Below are positions 18,074 to 27,284 of a DNA stretch of 64,000 nucleotides, one piece after another. The notes beneath the pieces are model-generated. The model made no database searches. It worked only from the letters and a program-made list of their open reading frames with translations, and was not told the DNA's origin. Both the position numbers and the translations under genes were made by a program. Origin of the DNA: Eremothecium cymbalariae DBVPG#7215 (Eukaryota > Ascomycota > Saccharomycetes > Saccharomycetales > Saccharomycetaceae); contig NC_016451.1 of the NCBI RefSeq assembly GCF_000235365.1, forward strand, positions 372,001-436,000. Direction: 5' to 3'. Positions within the stretch are counted from its first letter, which is position 1, and every line of letters begins with the position of its first letter.

Positions 18074-18695
18074 CTAGGGTGCCAAGTGTGGGTTTTTGGA
18101 TAAAAACTGCTGGAGTTTTTCCCCTAAATACAATGCTTCACGTTTCAAGTCTGCAGGTGTCCGTTCTGCTTTCTGATCATCCGGTTTTGCTAGTTCCCTT
18201 GTAGCCTCACGCCCTTCATTGGATATATATGCGGCTCGTCTCTTCTCCCAATCATGCAAGTCAGAGTCAAAAGTCCAGTTATCCATTTTCTGGTAAATCT
18301 TATCTCCTATGTTGTTCAGTTTATACCGCGGAATTACATGGGTATGGAGATGAGGAACTGTTTGTCCTGCTTCCGGACCATCTTGAATAGCGATGTTCAA
18401 AGAATCTGCCCTGTATTCTTCTTGGATAAACTGCTGTACAACTTGCAAAGTTTTGAAATAGTCACTCAGTTCTTCAGCATTGAGATCCTTTAAATGAATG
18501 CATGAAGTTCTCAAGGGAACAATCAGAATGTGGCCTGGTACGATTGGTCTAAGGTTGACTAGAGCATAACAATGTTTTGTTTTCTAGAATAGTTAGTATG
18601 AATGGTATCTTGCAACCCCGACCACAGAATATACATACATAAAATATCTGATCTGTCACCAAATATTTACTAAAGAACACGCTGGCACTCATCAT
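18074..18695 (-). CDS. HNT2: HNT2, dinucleoside triphosphate hydrolase (Fhit-type HIT protein), two exons
   Basis: The gene is split: complement(join(18074..18583, 18639..18695)). Exon 1 encodes MMSASVFFSKYLVTDQIFY (19 codons). The 55-base intron has GTATGT, TACTAAC and CTATTCTAG in order and is phase 0. Exon 2 continues KTKHCYALVNLRPIVPGH, giving 188 residues. The HIT triad HLHTHVIPRY is present. Fhit/Hnt2 cleaves diadenosine polyphosphates such as Ap3A. S. cerevisiae HNT2 also has an intron, and the residues flanking this junction match its protein, which supports the splice model. Without the intron the frame starts at a TTG and lacks the conserved PIVPGH region. A second ATG at codon 2 is an alternative start. 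Confidence 0.9.
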
Positions 18696-18822
18696 TAAGC
18701 TCGTTCACTACTCCACAAATGCTTGCACCAGTTGAATGGAAAAGATGGTGAACGCGTAACCAACCTTCGTAAAATCTCGCCGATTTTTATAGTTTTCCGA
18801 GACGAATAGTTTTTATAGTAAA

Positions 18823-20157
18823 TCAATAAACTATATACACACTCCCCCCTTTTTCTTCAAATATAGAAATCAGGTCATCTAAATCGTCACTAGGAGTATC
18901 CCATCCAAGTTTACTTGAAATTCTAATGCTTTGTAAACGAGGCAGCCTGTCTTCAGCGAGAGCTATAGTAAGGTCATCTGGATGTATTTTAAACGCTTGG
19001 CCCAAAGACCCACTACACTCTAGGTTAATGCATTTCAATGGCCTTGGATAAACTTGTCGTAATAGAAAGTTTTCTGAAAAAACCCATTTTGAGCAATAAT
19101 CAACCACTAGTTGTATTTCTACTAAATTGGAACAATATCGAAACACATAATCTAGTGAATTGTCATTCAATGCCGGCATTGGATAATGGAACAATAAGCG
19201 CTTTAGATTATCACCAACCTTAGACAAGATGGTGTAGATGGCATTCTCATCAACCTGAGGACAGTAGGAAAACTCCAGAGTTGTAATACTTTGCGGGAAA
19301 TTAGTGTCCATAACAAATTCATTTGATATACCCCCACTCAATTTTAGACACTGTAAGTTCTTCGGCCACTCCATCTCTCGAAACCCTTCACACTGTATAG
19401 AAGATCTGGGGAACGAGAGGTGGGTTAGGTATGGGAAACCTTTGATCGCCTCAAATAGGTTTTTCAGATGCACAGTCTCTGATAGTAATCCCAAATCCAG
19501 AAACCTTAACTTATTACATGCTTTTAAGGAGATTAACGGTGCAAGTCCAAAACTGGTCTGAGGTGCCATAAAATACTCTAAACTTGGCGAACAACGCCGT
19601 AGCAGCTTAGAAATAAAGCTATTTTTCCCGCTCTGGATAATTGTGGATAGGTCTAATTCCACTACAAACTCACCAAGCTTCTTCTTTCGGTCAGAAACTA
19701 ATGATTCAACAAACTGAAGGAAATTTTTGCTCGTCAGCACTGGTGCTCGGTAAATAATTGGGATATACATGAAATACCATCGTTTACAAACACAAAGGAA
19801 CCGAGGTTGTATATCAGCGCACTTTTGTAATATTAAACGCTGAAGTTCCCAGGGAAAAACCATTTGACCTGAATTTTGGTGCGTTGCATTTTCCACCGCA
19901 ACAGATTCCAACCTTGGTTTTGAACCACTAAAGCTACTACTCTCATCAATATTTAAATCGGTAAATTCTGAGCCTTTAATCGTGGATCGATTACACCTCC
20001 CAACCCGATCTGTTGGACCTTCCAGTTCTTCATCTAGGTCCCTTTCAAGAACAAGATCTACTTCTGTTCTATGTTCGATTGAATTAATATATCCTTGACC
20101 TGCAACATACTTCCTATAAGGTACCCTGGTCTTTTTTGGCCTACTCTTATTAGCCAT
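18823..20157 (-). CDS. F-box / leucine-rich repeat protein (YDR306C orthologue)
   Basis: The 444-residue protein matches the uncharacterised S. cerevisiae F-box protein YDR306C by position (between HNT2 and PMT7) and architecture. It has a basic N-terminus (KSRPKKTRVPYRKYVAGQGYINSIEHRTEVDLV) and an F-box at about residues 99-140 (VFPWELQRLILQKCADIQPRFLCVCKRWY). The rest consists of leucine-rich-repeat-like segments (LRFLDLGLL, LTHLSFPRS, LQCLKLSGG, ITTLEFSYCP). It is probably a substrate receptor of an SCF ubiquitin ligase; the substrate is unknown. The start at 20155-20157 is the first ATG. Confidence 0.9.
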   Translation of the reverse strand: MANKSRPKKTRVPYRKYVAGQGYINSIEHRTEVDLVLERDLDEELEGPTDRVGRCNRSTIKGSEFTDLNIDESSSFSGSKPRLESVAVENATHQNSGQMVFPWELQRLILQKCADIQPRFLCVCKRWYFMYIPIIYRAPVLTSKNFLQFVESLVSDRKKKLGEFVVELDLSTIIQSGKNSFISKLLRRCSPSLEYFMAPQTSFGLAPLISLKACNKLRFLDLGLLSETVHLKNLFEAIKGFPYLTHLSFPRSSIQCEGFREMEWPKNLQCLKLSGGISNEFVMDTNFPQSITTLEFSYCPQVDENAIYTILSKVGDNLKRLLFHYPMPALNDNSLDYVFRYCSNLVEIQLVVDYCSKWVFSENFLLRQVYPRPLKCINLECSGSLGQAFKIHPDDLTIALAEDRLPRLQSIRISSKLGWDTPSDDLDDLISIFEEKGGSVYIVY

Positions 20158-20468
20158 ATGGAAAAAGCCACAATGACTTTTGGAGATGCTCTATGGTATT
20201 AAACTTCAGGAGTAATCAATGATTGCCGTTGAAACATTGGTTTTGATTCAGAACTTTTTCCAAAAACTCGACGTCTTGTAGGACCGCCATAGGATTACCA
20301 TGAAGCATTCCTCAAAAAAAATATTCCTAATTAAACGACATTAGTTTAGATTTAACAGTTTGCTGTCACTAATAAAAAAATATAGGCTTACCACTAATTT
20401 ACTATGGTGATTGGGCCTATTATACCTTTAAAAATACGGAGATCCTAAAAATATGCTTCGAAAAATAT

Positions 20469-20541
20469 TGTTCCAACCGAGGTTCGAACTCGGGACCTTT
20501 GCCGTGTGAAGGCAACGTGATAGCCACTACACTATTGGAAC
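20469..20541 (-). tRNA. tRNA-Val (CAC)
   Basis: The reverse strand folds as a complete 73-base tRNA beginning GTTCCAATAGTGTAG. The acceptor arm GTTCCAA pairs with TTGGAAC, the anticodon loop TTCACAC gives anticodon CAC, and the T arm contains GTTCGAA. No intron is present and CCA is not encoded. It closely matches yeast tRNA-Val(CAC). A decayed LTR of the same family as the 53-56 kb elements lies on its upstream side. Confidence 0.96.
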
Positions 20542-21217
20542 TACTTATTGATGGTAACGGGTAGCCCAATATAATGGAATGAAAAGAATAACTAGAATGT
20601 GTTGTATCACGCGATCTCAAGTTAGTACCAAATGTTGAAGGCGGTGAGAGGTCTGGACGGTCTTCGAAACGCACTTATGCATCAACTGACTACTTGAGGT
20701 CGTTATCCCGTCCCTTGCAACGTGGTAGTTCTCTGCACAGGAGCAGTGTTGGAGAGTAACTTGATGACAAGAATGTCCAATATACCACCTCCAACAACTA
20801 CATCTCGCGGCGTGATCTGGAGAGGGCCCCCACATGTGATCTGCGAGGACGAGGAGGAGCAGTTTGCAGACGGTGCTAATAATGCGAGGCATCTCAGAAG
20901 GTAATGATGACCGTCTTTTAAATCTGCCACGTGCAATGGATGAGAGAATTCCTGAAGTCAATCAATCCATAAAAGAAACCGCTGCGCCCGCCATGCATGA
21001 TGCTGTTGGTGCGCAGCCATAAGTCTTGTGAGGCGTTTGCACAACGAAAAGGAAAGATCTAGATGGGAATGGTTCAGGCAAAATCTATAAGAGCGGGTAA
21101 AGATGGTGAGTGATAACAGCCAAACTATCAGGATCAAAAACCAATGAAGCTATTTAACAGACAATTTCATCAGGCAGAATTTTGTCTAGGATTTTCAGCT
21201 GCAAATGCGTTATTCGC
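20542..21217. other. Gene-free region upstream of tRNA-Val
   Basis: About 680 bases between the tRNA and the LTR relic. Only short open frames on both strands are present and none resembles a known protein. Composition is mixed, with a GC-richer patch around 20630-20900. It could hold further decayed retroelement sequence, but I cannot align it to the LTRs here. Confidence 0.5.
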
Positions 21218-21347
21218 TGGTTAGATTAGGATACGAGTTCCTTAGGACGCCAGATGGTAATTGATCCAATTAGAAACTATATAAGCAATAACTGATCATT
21301 AACTAAAGCATTATCCCGCACGTGACCCAAGTTAATCGCCCTCGACA
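21218..21347 (+). mobile_element. Decayed solo LTR (3' part) of the window's Ty-type family
   Basis: The segment shares, in order, the GATTAGGA block, TTAGGAC, GGTAATTGATCC, an ACTATATAA TATA block, AACTGATCAT, GCACGTGACC and the terminal CGCCCTCGACA with the LTRs at 53.7-55.8 kb, but with many changes. The 5' part is not recognisable. It ends at 21347 with CGACA, the conserved 3' LTR end. It lies on the 5' side of tRNA-Val, as expected for a retrotransposon targeting Pol III genes. Confidence 0.75.
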
Positions 21348-21630
21348 ATTCGCTAAGCTGTGCCATTATGCGACGGTAAGAGATAATAAAGTCACAGTCA
21401 TTACTGATGACAGCGCGAGCGTACTACAATTGGAAAACTAAATTATTATTTTTAATAACCAGGAATAATATATTTCTATAAGTAGATTAAAAAAAGTGTA
21501 TATGTCAAGGCTTAATTCAGTGATCTAGGAGCTTGGTATGGTAAATGGGAGTGTAACTTGTTTCTTCTAGGTAATGATTTGCATCACTACTGTATTGATT
21601 AGCAAGATCACTATACCTTAGCGTAGCTAT

Positions 21631-22117
21631 TTACTCTCTAGTAAATGTGAGATATACTTTCCATGGAAGTAAACGAAGTGCAGCACGTCCTGGTGCTAGA
21701 GCTACTCTGAAGGGCAATTTTATCATAAATACAACGGCACGACGGATAAAACGACTGTCGTTGGGTAGAGTGATGGGTTTAATTTTTGTATTCTTGGAAT
21801 TTAGTTGACTTACTTCTACATTTTTTTCAGAACACAAGGTTTGGCTTTTAGGAGATATTGGATCAACTAGATGTAAAGATTTGGAATGTAACTCAGATCT
21901 GCCGTTTAACGGACTAATGTATGGTTGTGGGTGATAAATTACTGATGAGGAATTGTCAGGGGTAGAAATCAGTAATACATCGTGGTTTTCATTATTAGAA
22001 ACAATGTCCATGTACGCGGAGTTTGGAATAATGTGATCCTTGATCAATGTATTACTTCCAAGGTGCGATTCTTTGCGTGGGTTTTGCTGAACACGCATAG
22101 ACAAACGCTGGTGCTTT

Positions 22118-22179
<62 letters not shown>

Positions 22180-23553
22180 ATATAATTGATGCTGCTGCTG
22201 CTGATGTTGTTTGTAATAGTCTAATTTCTTCATCAAAAGTTCCATAGTATCTTCTGCATATTCCCCAATAAAATGTTTCAAATAGGCCATAGAATCATAA
22301 CATGTTTGGCCAATAAGACAGAATACAATTCCAGCAAATTGGGCTCTTCCGAAGAGCATGTTGTTAAAACAGCTACCCACAGAATTCCCAGTCCATGTAA
22401 TTAAATGAACCCAACATACGAAACTGAAACACAGGAGCACAAAGCCAAACAACGTAAGTCCAGTAAACCATAGTTTTTTCTTTAATTTTAATTGAAATTC
22501 AGTCAACGCCCTGTTATGGAAGCTTAGGAATTCTCTATTATGTTCCTTCCATATCTGGTCAGAGCCACTATCTCTTATGATTTCAATACCATACTTTAAG
22601 AGATGATAACGAGTATGGCATGCTAGTGGGAAAGTAATAATATAATCTAGGCACTGATGAGCAGCAAATAATCCACCTAAACCTGTAATAACCTTATCCA
22701 ACCCCATTATCAGTTGAGTACACTCTGCAGATATAGTCGAAAAAGCATAATCGTGCCGAGGTAATGACACTAGATGAAATATGATAAACGATAAAAACTT
22801 CGCCATTGCAGGAACCACTATAATATGACTTAAATATTTTATCGGTCCAATATGCTCCTCATATTCATCTTTAGTTGATCTGCTCTCTTGTTCTTCCGAA
22901 TTAACCGGTATGGGTAAATAGACAATATCTCGTGGAAAGGTGCCCGGGAGCCCTTGGTTGGAATGAAGCAGCTCCGCATTTTCGGTGAAAAGCTTATCAA
23001 TATTTGTTCTAATTCTATCCGCTGTCCACCGCGATTTATGAATATTATTATTCATGTTACTCAATATGTCATCATGCGCTAGCGTGCCGTGTTCCTCCCC
23101 TTTTTGTAGGAATGAGCTACCCTCATGCCCATCTGAAGGATTAAAAGCACTGTATTTCTGCTCCATATCTTGTGACATGTCTTGTGTAATATGCCCAACT
23201 CCCTTAATCTTAAAATCATCAAGCTGTCGTTCCAACTCATCAATCCCATTTCGTCTTTCTAAAATCCAGTCCTTCCATTTAGGCTGCAGAGGCCCGCTCG
23301 CCGATTCACTACTTTCATTTACCAGCTCCTCCTGATCACTCTTGATATCCTCCATAGAATAATTTTTAGGCTTTAACCCATATAACTCAAGCGAATCTCG
23401 TCTAAAATCATGAATTGGGAGACGATCAGTAGGCTGAGTCGAATACCTCATTCGCTCAGAGTTACTTGGGCGGCTATTAGAGAACGACGGTGTAATCGGT
23501 CTATAGGCAGAGTACAACTCCTCCATATCATCAAAATGAGGCACTGAAAACAT
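21631..23553 (-). CDS. Unrecognised multi-spanning membrane protein with polyQ tract
   Basis: I do not recognise this 640-residue protein. The first 230 residues are hydrophilic and acidic/Ser-rich. Four hydrophobic stretches follow: about 240-262 (IIVVPAMAKFLSFIIFHLVSL), 280-310, 360-390 (LWFTGLTLFGFVLLCFSFVCW) and 400-420. Next come a Gln/His-rich segment with 21 consecutive Gln (22117-22179, alternating CAA/CAG) and a long polar tail ending in a short amphipathic, basic segment. It lies between the YDR306C orthologue and PMT7, where S. cerevisiae has no gene, so it may have been lost there. ER or nuclear-envelope location is possible but is a guess. Start ATG is at 23551-23553. Confidence 0.8.
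22117..22179. repeat. (TTGCTG)n microsatellite coding polyglutamine
   Basis: The 63 bases of alternating TTG/CTG on the plus strand read as 21 CAA/CAG codons on the minus strand within the membrane-protein gene. Shorter CTG runs flank it near 22190-22205. Such tracts vary readily in length between strains. Confidence 0.95.
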
Positions 23554-23979
23554 TATTTACTAGTTAATGGCTCTCTTGAGACTGTTTGGACCTATCACCG
23601 TATTTAACCTTGCTTTATTTTGCCTTCTGATCGCTGTTTAACGGATATGAAAGTGGTAAACTTTTGTGTCTGACACTGAAGTTTCTTCTAAGCCATGATA
23701 ACACGGAAGTTCAATTCTAAAGTAATACATCAGTTATGTTCGATAAACCGACTTCATCATTATAGCCATGAATGAATCAATGCTAATGTACTTTTAGTGC
23801 TTATCATCTAGATATTACGGTGAATGATCACGTGACATAATTACTTAAATCGTGTTCTGATAGGAGAATCTATTAATTAAAGTGGTCTTCCATACTGTGA
23901 AGGAAGTTAAAGAGGAGTAGAAAAGGACGAAGATCTGGTGGAGTTTAAAGGGCTACGGAGCTTAAATAGACATTGCTTA
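23554..23979. promoter_or_regulatory. Divergent promoter of the polyQ membrane gene and PMT7
   Basis: These 426 bases contain no gene. An E-box GATCACGTGAC lies near 23826-23836, the type of site bound by Cbf1-like factors, about 145 bases before the PMT7 start. No other clear element is seen. Confidence 0.45.
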
Positions 23980-25905
23980 ATGACTCGCAGGATTACCAGG
24001 TTCAATGAGATCGTTAGCAAGAATGGCGCGTTCAGGGCGTATGTTCCCAGAACATTGTACAACGAGCTTGATATTTTTCAACTGAGGTCGTGGGACAAAT
24101 TATTTATGTACGCCCCTGTTGGTTGGTATATTATATCACTGGTATTCAATAACCGGTTTAATGGGTTGTTTGACTGTGAAGTGACGGCTAAAGAGATGGA
24201 TATCTTGGAGGCTGTCACGTACTGTCGGAAGGGCAAGTTTTATCTGACGTCCAATCCACCATTTGCTATTCTACTCCTTGCGCTTTCAAAATTTGAATTG
24301 ATGACGATGAGGCGGCTTTCTCTTCTTTTAGGGTGTTTTATTGTTCAGTTAGTCTCCATGATTTTAAGAAAGTCAGGCATGAATCGTATATTGTCGTGTT
24401 TAGGGGCTTTGGGGTTAGTGTTAGTGGTACCATTTCGGGATGAAGTCTATAAGGTATCTTTGGACATATACCAGTTATTTTTTATCACATTAGTGATATA
24501 CTGTTGGAAAAGTTTAAAAATAGCTAAGGAGTTCACTACAGAGTGGGTTTCAATATTGCTTTCTATGTGTATTTGCATTGGTGTCACAATTAGCACTAAA
24601 TTTATTGGATTCAGTACTTGGATATGGATTTTAGTTTTAACGGCATTTCAATTGTTTGAAATAGTTGGAGATATTGAATTGTCACCTCGTGCTATCTGGA
24701 AACATGTGTTTTCGAGGGTCACACTAATATTGATTCCATCAGTGTTTTTCTTGTTTGTTTATTACAATCATTTCCATGTCATTAGACAGAATTCCGAATA
24801 CGTCCCTCTTGTTTCGAGCCGTTTCCAATCACAATTGAATAACGTAATTTCGGAACAACCAGACGCCGTGTATTATGGCAGTACTGTTACAATTCGTCAT
24901 AGTTCATCATTAAAAGGAAATCTGCACTCCCATAACTTAACACATGCTGCGGACTCTGAAGGTCTGCAAGTAACGCTATATGAGTATCAAGACCCTGATA
25001 CCGAATGGATCATAGAGCCAGGGGAAGGAGATGACCGGGAAAGTATGTTAAATTCTTTTGAAGCTGTGAAAAACGGAGATTGGATTAGATTGAGGCACAA
25101 GAATAGCGGGAAATTATTGCGTGCTTCAGCAGCACAACCACCAATTAGCAAACATGATTATGATCTAGAAGTTTCCTGTACAGGCGATGTGGATTATGTT
25201 GGTATGGCAGACGAAACGTGGCGTATTATTTTAGAAAATGGCAGTTTTCAAGAGAATGTGAAGCCTTTGATAAATGAATTTGAATTGTTCAATAAGGGTC
25301 AAAGTTGTTCTCTCTTAAGCCATGAAGTCAGACTACCTGACTTGGAGCATTTTCTGCAAGAAGTAATCTGTGTGGAGTCACCAGCTCATAGTCTGACCTT
25401 ATTTTACGTTGAATCATCTTCAAAATACAAAGATAACAAGCTATTAGAAATCAACAAGTATCAATTCTCTGATATGTTCCTAGAATATCTGCAAGCTCAG
25501 CATAAGTATGACTATTATATTAAAAATTTTGATCTAAAAGGTGACGTCCCATTCAAATCTTGGACGTGGTACATGACAATGGATTCCGCACACAACTTCA
25601 TTTGGGGATTGGGATATATTAGTATGATTTTTTCCATCATTCTGTTTCTTTATAAATGGCTGACTTGGAAACCTTGGGACACTGATTCAAAATCCAAACC
25701 CAAGACATTAACTTCAGTTTTATTTGATGAAAATTCATTTGAATGGATATCTGGCTGGTATATCCATTTTATCACCTTTGCGTATTCAAGACATCAAAAT
25801 TTACACATATCACAATATCTACCTGCATTAATGTTCACCATATTTCAAGCTTTAAACATTTTGCAGGCTATATTGGACAGAGTGGAAGCGTATTTTAATA
25901 GGTAA
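23980..25905 (+). CDS. PMT7: PMT7, putative protein O-mannosyltransferase
   Basis: The first ATG at 23980 gives 641 residues (upstream the frame opens only at GTG 23938); S. cerevisiae Pmt7 has 662. The N-terminal half is a PMT-type multi-pass membrane domain. A lumenal MIR-like region follows at about 285-430 (YYGSTVTIRHSS, VTLYEYQDPDTEWIIEP, GDWIRLRHKNSGKLLRA), then a C-terminal membrane segment group ending in YLPALMFTIFQALN. PMTs transfer mannose from dolichol-phosphate to Ser/Thr in the ER. The first lumenal loop reads GLFDCEVTAKEMDI where active PMTs normally have adjacent Asp-Glu, so activity is uncertain. Its place before SRB7 matches S. cerevisiae. Confidence 0.9.
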   Translation: MTRRITRFNEIVSKNGAFRAYVPRTLYNELDIFQLRSWDKLFMYAPVGWYIISLVFNNRFNGLFDCEVTAKEMDILEAVTYCRKGKFYLTSNPPFAILLLALSKFELMTMRRLSLLLGCFIVQLVSMILRKSGMNRILSCLGALGLVLVVPFRDEVYKVSLDIYQLFFITLVIYCWKSLKIAKEFTTEWVSILLSMCICIGVTISTKFIGFSTWIWILVLTAFQLFEIVGDIELSPRAIWKHVFSRVTLILIPSVFFLFVYYNHFHVIRQNSEYVPLVSSRFQSQLNNVISEQPDAVYYGSTVTIRHSSSLKGNLHSHNLTHAADSEGLQVTLYEYQDPDTEWIIEPGEGDDRESMLNSFEAVKNGDWIRLRHKNSGKLLRASAAQPPISKHDYDLEVSCTGDVDYVGMADETWRIILENGSFQENVKPLINEFELFNKGQSCSLLSHEVRLPDLEHFLQEVICVESPAHSLTLFYVESSSKYKDNKLLEINKYQFSDMFLEYLQAQHKYDYYIKNFDLKGDVPFKSWTWYMTMDSAHNFIWGLGYISMIFSIILFLYKWLTWKPWDTDSKSKPKTLTSVLFDENSFEWISGWYIHFITFAYSRHQNLHISQYLPALMFTIFQALNILQAILDRVEAYFNR

Positions 25906-25937
25906 TCTTCTATATTGTAAATATTGACCCTAAATAT

Positions 25938-26372
25938 TTATGATTGGGCATCGTTCAATCTCCTGGAATTAGCGATCCCCTTAGCTAACTCACCAATAAG
26001 TTCTTCCACATTTTTCATCAGTGTATCTTTACGCTTTATAGCCTCAATCTTCGCTTCTTCAACACTAACCAGTTTTTTCTGTAATGCATCGATTCTATGC
26101 AACTGTTCCTCAGCTGATACGTCCACACCGGGAAGAGAATCTATAAGTTTGATAATTTGCCGTGTTTTCAATATCATATCAGTGGTCAACTCGTCAATAT
26201 TTCTGTCAAAATCTTCTTGGGTAGCTATAGTAGCTTGCGGATCTGTATGTTTGTCCTCCAGCTCATTGTGTGGTTCAAAATCGTGATTACGGTCAACATA
26301 ATTAATGGCAGAACCAAACTGTTCCATTATTTGATCCAAACATTGCTGGAGTTGAGTTAATCTATCAGTCAT
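25938..26372 (-). CDS. SRB7: SRB7/MED21, Mediator middle-module subunit
   Basis: The start [14 protein letters not shown] at 26370-26372 matches the conserved Srb7 N-terminus and gives 144 residues (140 in S. cerevisiae); upstream codons belong to a GTG-started extension. The protein is almost entirely helical, with the conserved LSTD-like [40 protein letters not shown] in the middle and a C-terminal coiled coil that pairs with Med7 in the Mediator middle module. The 3' end lies only 32 bases from the convergent PMT7 stop. Confidence 0.96.
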   Translation of the reverse strand: MTDRLTQLQQCLDQIMEQFGSAINYVDRNHDFEPHNELEDKHTDPQATIATQEDFDRNIDELTTDMILKTRQIIKLIDSLPGVDVSAEEQLHRIDALQKKLVSVEEAKIEAIKRKDTLMKNVEELIGELAKGIANSRRLNDAQS

Positions 26373-26515
26373 CTCACTTGTCGTTAGCTGTCCAGGTGAA
26401 TTGACTTCATCTAGCGAAAAGATCACGAGTTAAAGAAGAATAAGCGGAACTTTTACAATTCAAAAAACCTTCAACATTTCGTGCATACAGCAAGAGAGTT
26501 ACTCAAACAGAATCA

Positions 26516-27043
26516 ATGCATGACAAACATTATGATCAACTTGTTAGCCTATTGGCGAAGTATGATACGTTATTAGACCAGCTACAGCAGTATCTTTCAA
26601 TGGGATATTATAACCTAAGCAGGGCCAACTACCATAATAAAGATGCAATTCGAGGATACTACGGCCAAGACTATTGGGATGCTACGTACCCAGGAACGAA
26701 ACTCGTCGATATTAAACAAGATGGCACTTTTTCTATAGATCAAGTATCGAACGATTCCAATGATAAGAAAGGTGCCAGTGATATGCCAACAAATACTGAG
26801 AATGTATTGCGAAACAGATCTGAGGGAATTCTAAGACAACCGGAGATTGAACGAAACCTTAAACCAAAAGATCCTATATATATGTTTGGTGGCCTTCTAT
26901 CTGTGCCCAGTTCGTTACGACAAAGCCAATCTGCGTTTCAGCGATGCATTCCGTTAATTTCAGAACTAGTCAATTGTAGGAAAGCGCTGCTGGATTGCTT
27001 AGATGGATATGAAAAGTCAGCAGGTATATCGAATATTCGATAA
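26516..27043 (+). CDS. VMA22: VMA22, V-ATPase assembly factor in the ER
   Basis: The 175-residue hydrophilic protein matches Vma22 (181). The N-terminal helix begins HYDQLVSLLAKYDTLLDQLQQ; the conserved LSRANYHNKDAIRGYYGQDYWDATYPG lies near 35-61. After a variable linker comes the C-terminal DPIYMFGGLLSVPSSLRQSQSAFQRCIPLISELVN. Vma22 acts with Vma12 and Vma21 at the ER membrane in assembly of the vacuolar H+-ATPase Vo sector. It is divergent from SRB7 across 143 bases and convergent with the GIC gene. Confidence 0.95.
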   Translation: MHDKHYDQLVSLLAKYDTLLDQLQQYLSMGYYNLSRANYHNKDAIRGYYGQDYWDATYPGTKLVDIKQDGTFSIDQVSNDSNDKKGASDMPTNTENVLRNRSEGILRQPEIERNLKPKDPIYMFGGLLSVPSSLRQSQSAFQRCIPLISELVNCRKALLDCLDGYEKSAGISNIR

Positions 27044-27284
27044 CCTTCTGGTGATGCATACAAGCATGATGATAGTAGTAATATTATCTAAATAAACATA
27101 CATACAAAATAACTGAGTGTGTGTAAAATAGGGTCATTTATGAAGGGTAATCTGTCCGTGTAACGAGTGTGTACAATAAATGAATCAAATGAATAAAACA
27201 AAAACAAGTTTTAAATCAACAAAAAACTGAAAAATATGGTGTTTCTAAAACTGAGTGTCTATGAATTGTAAATGCACTACCGCC

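Noticed and set aside
20420..20961. Several 60-114-codon frames around tRNA-Val
   Set aside because: They overlap each other on both strands, one runs through the tRNA, and none resembles a protein.
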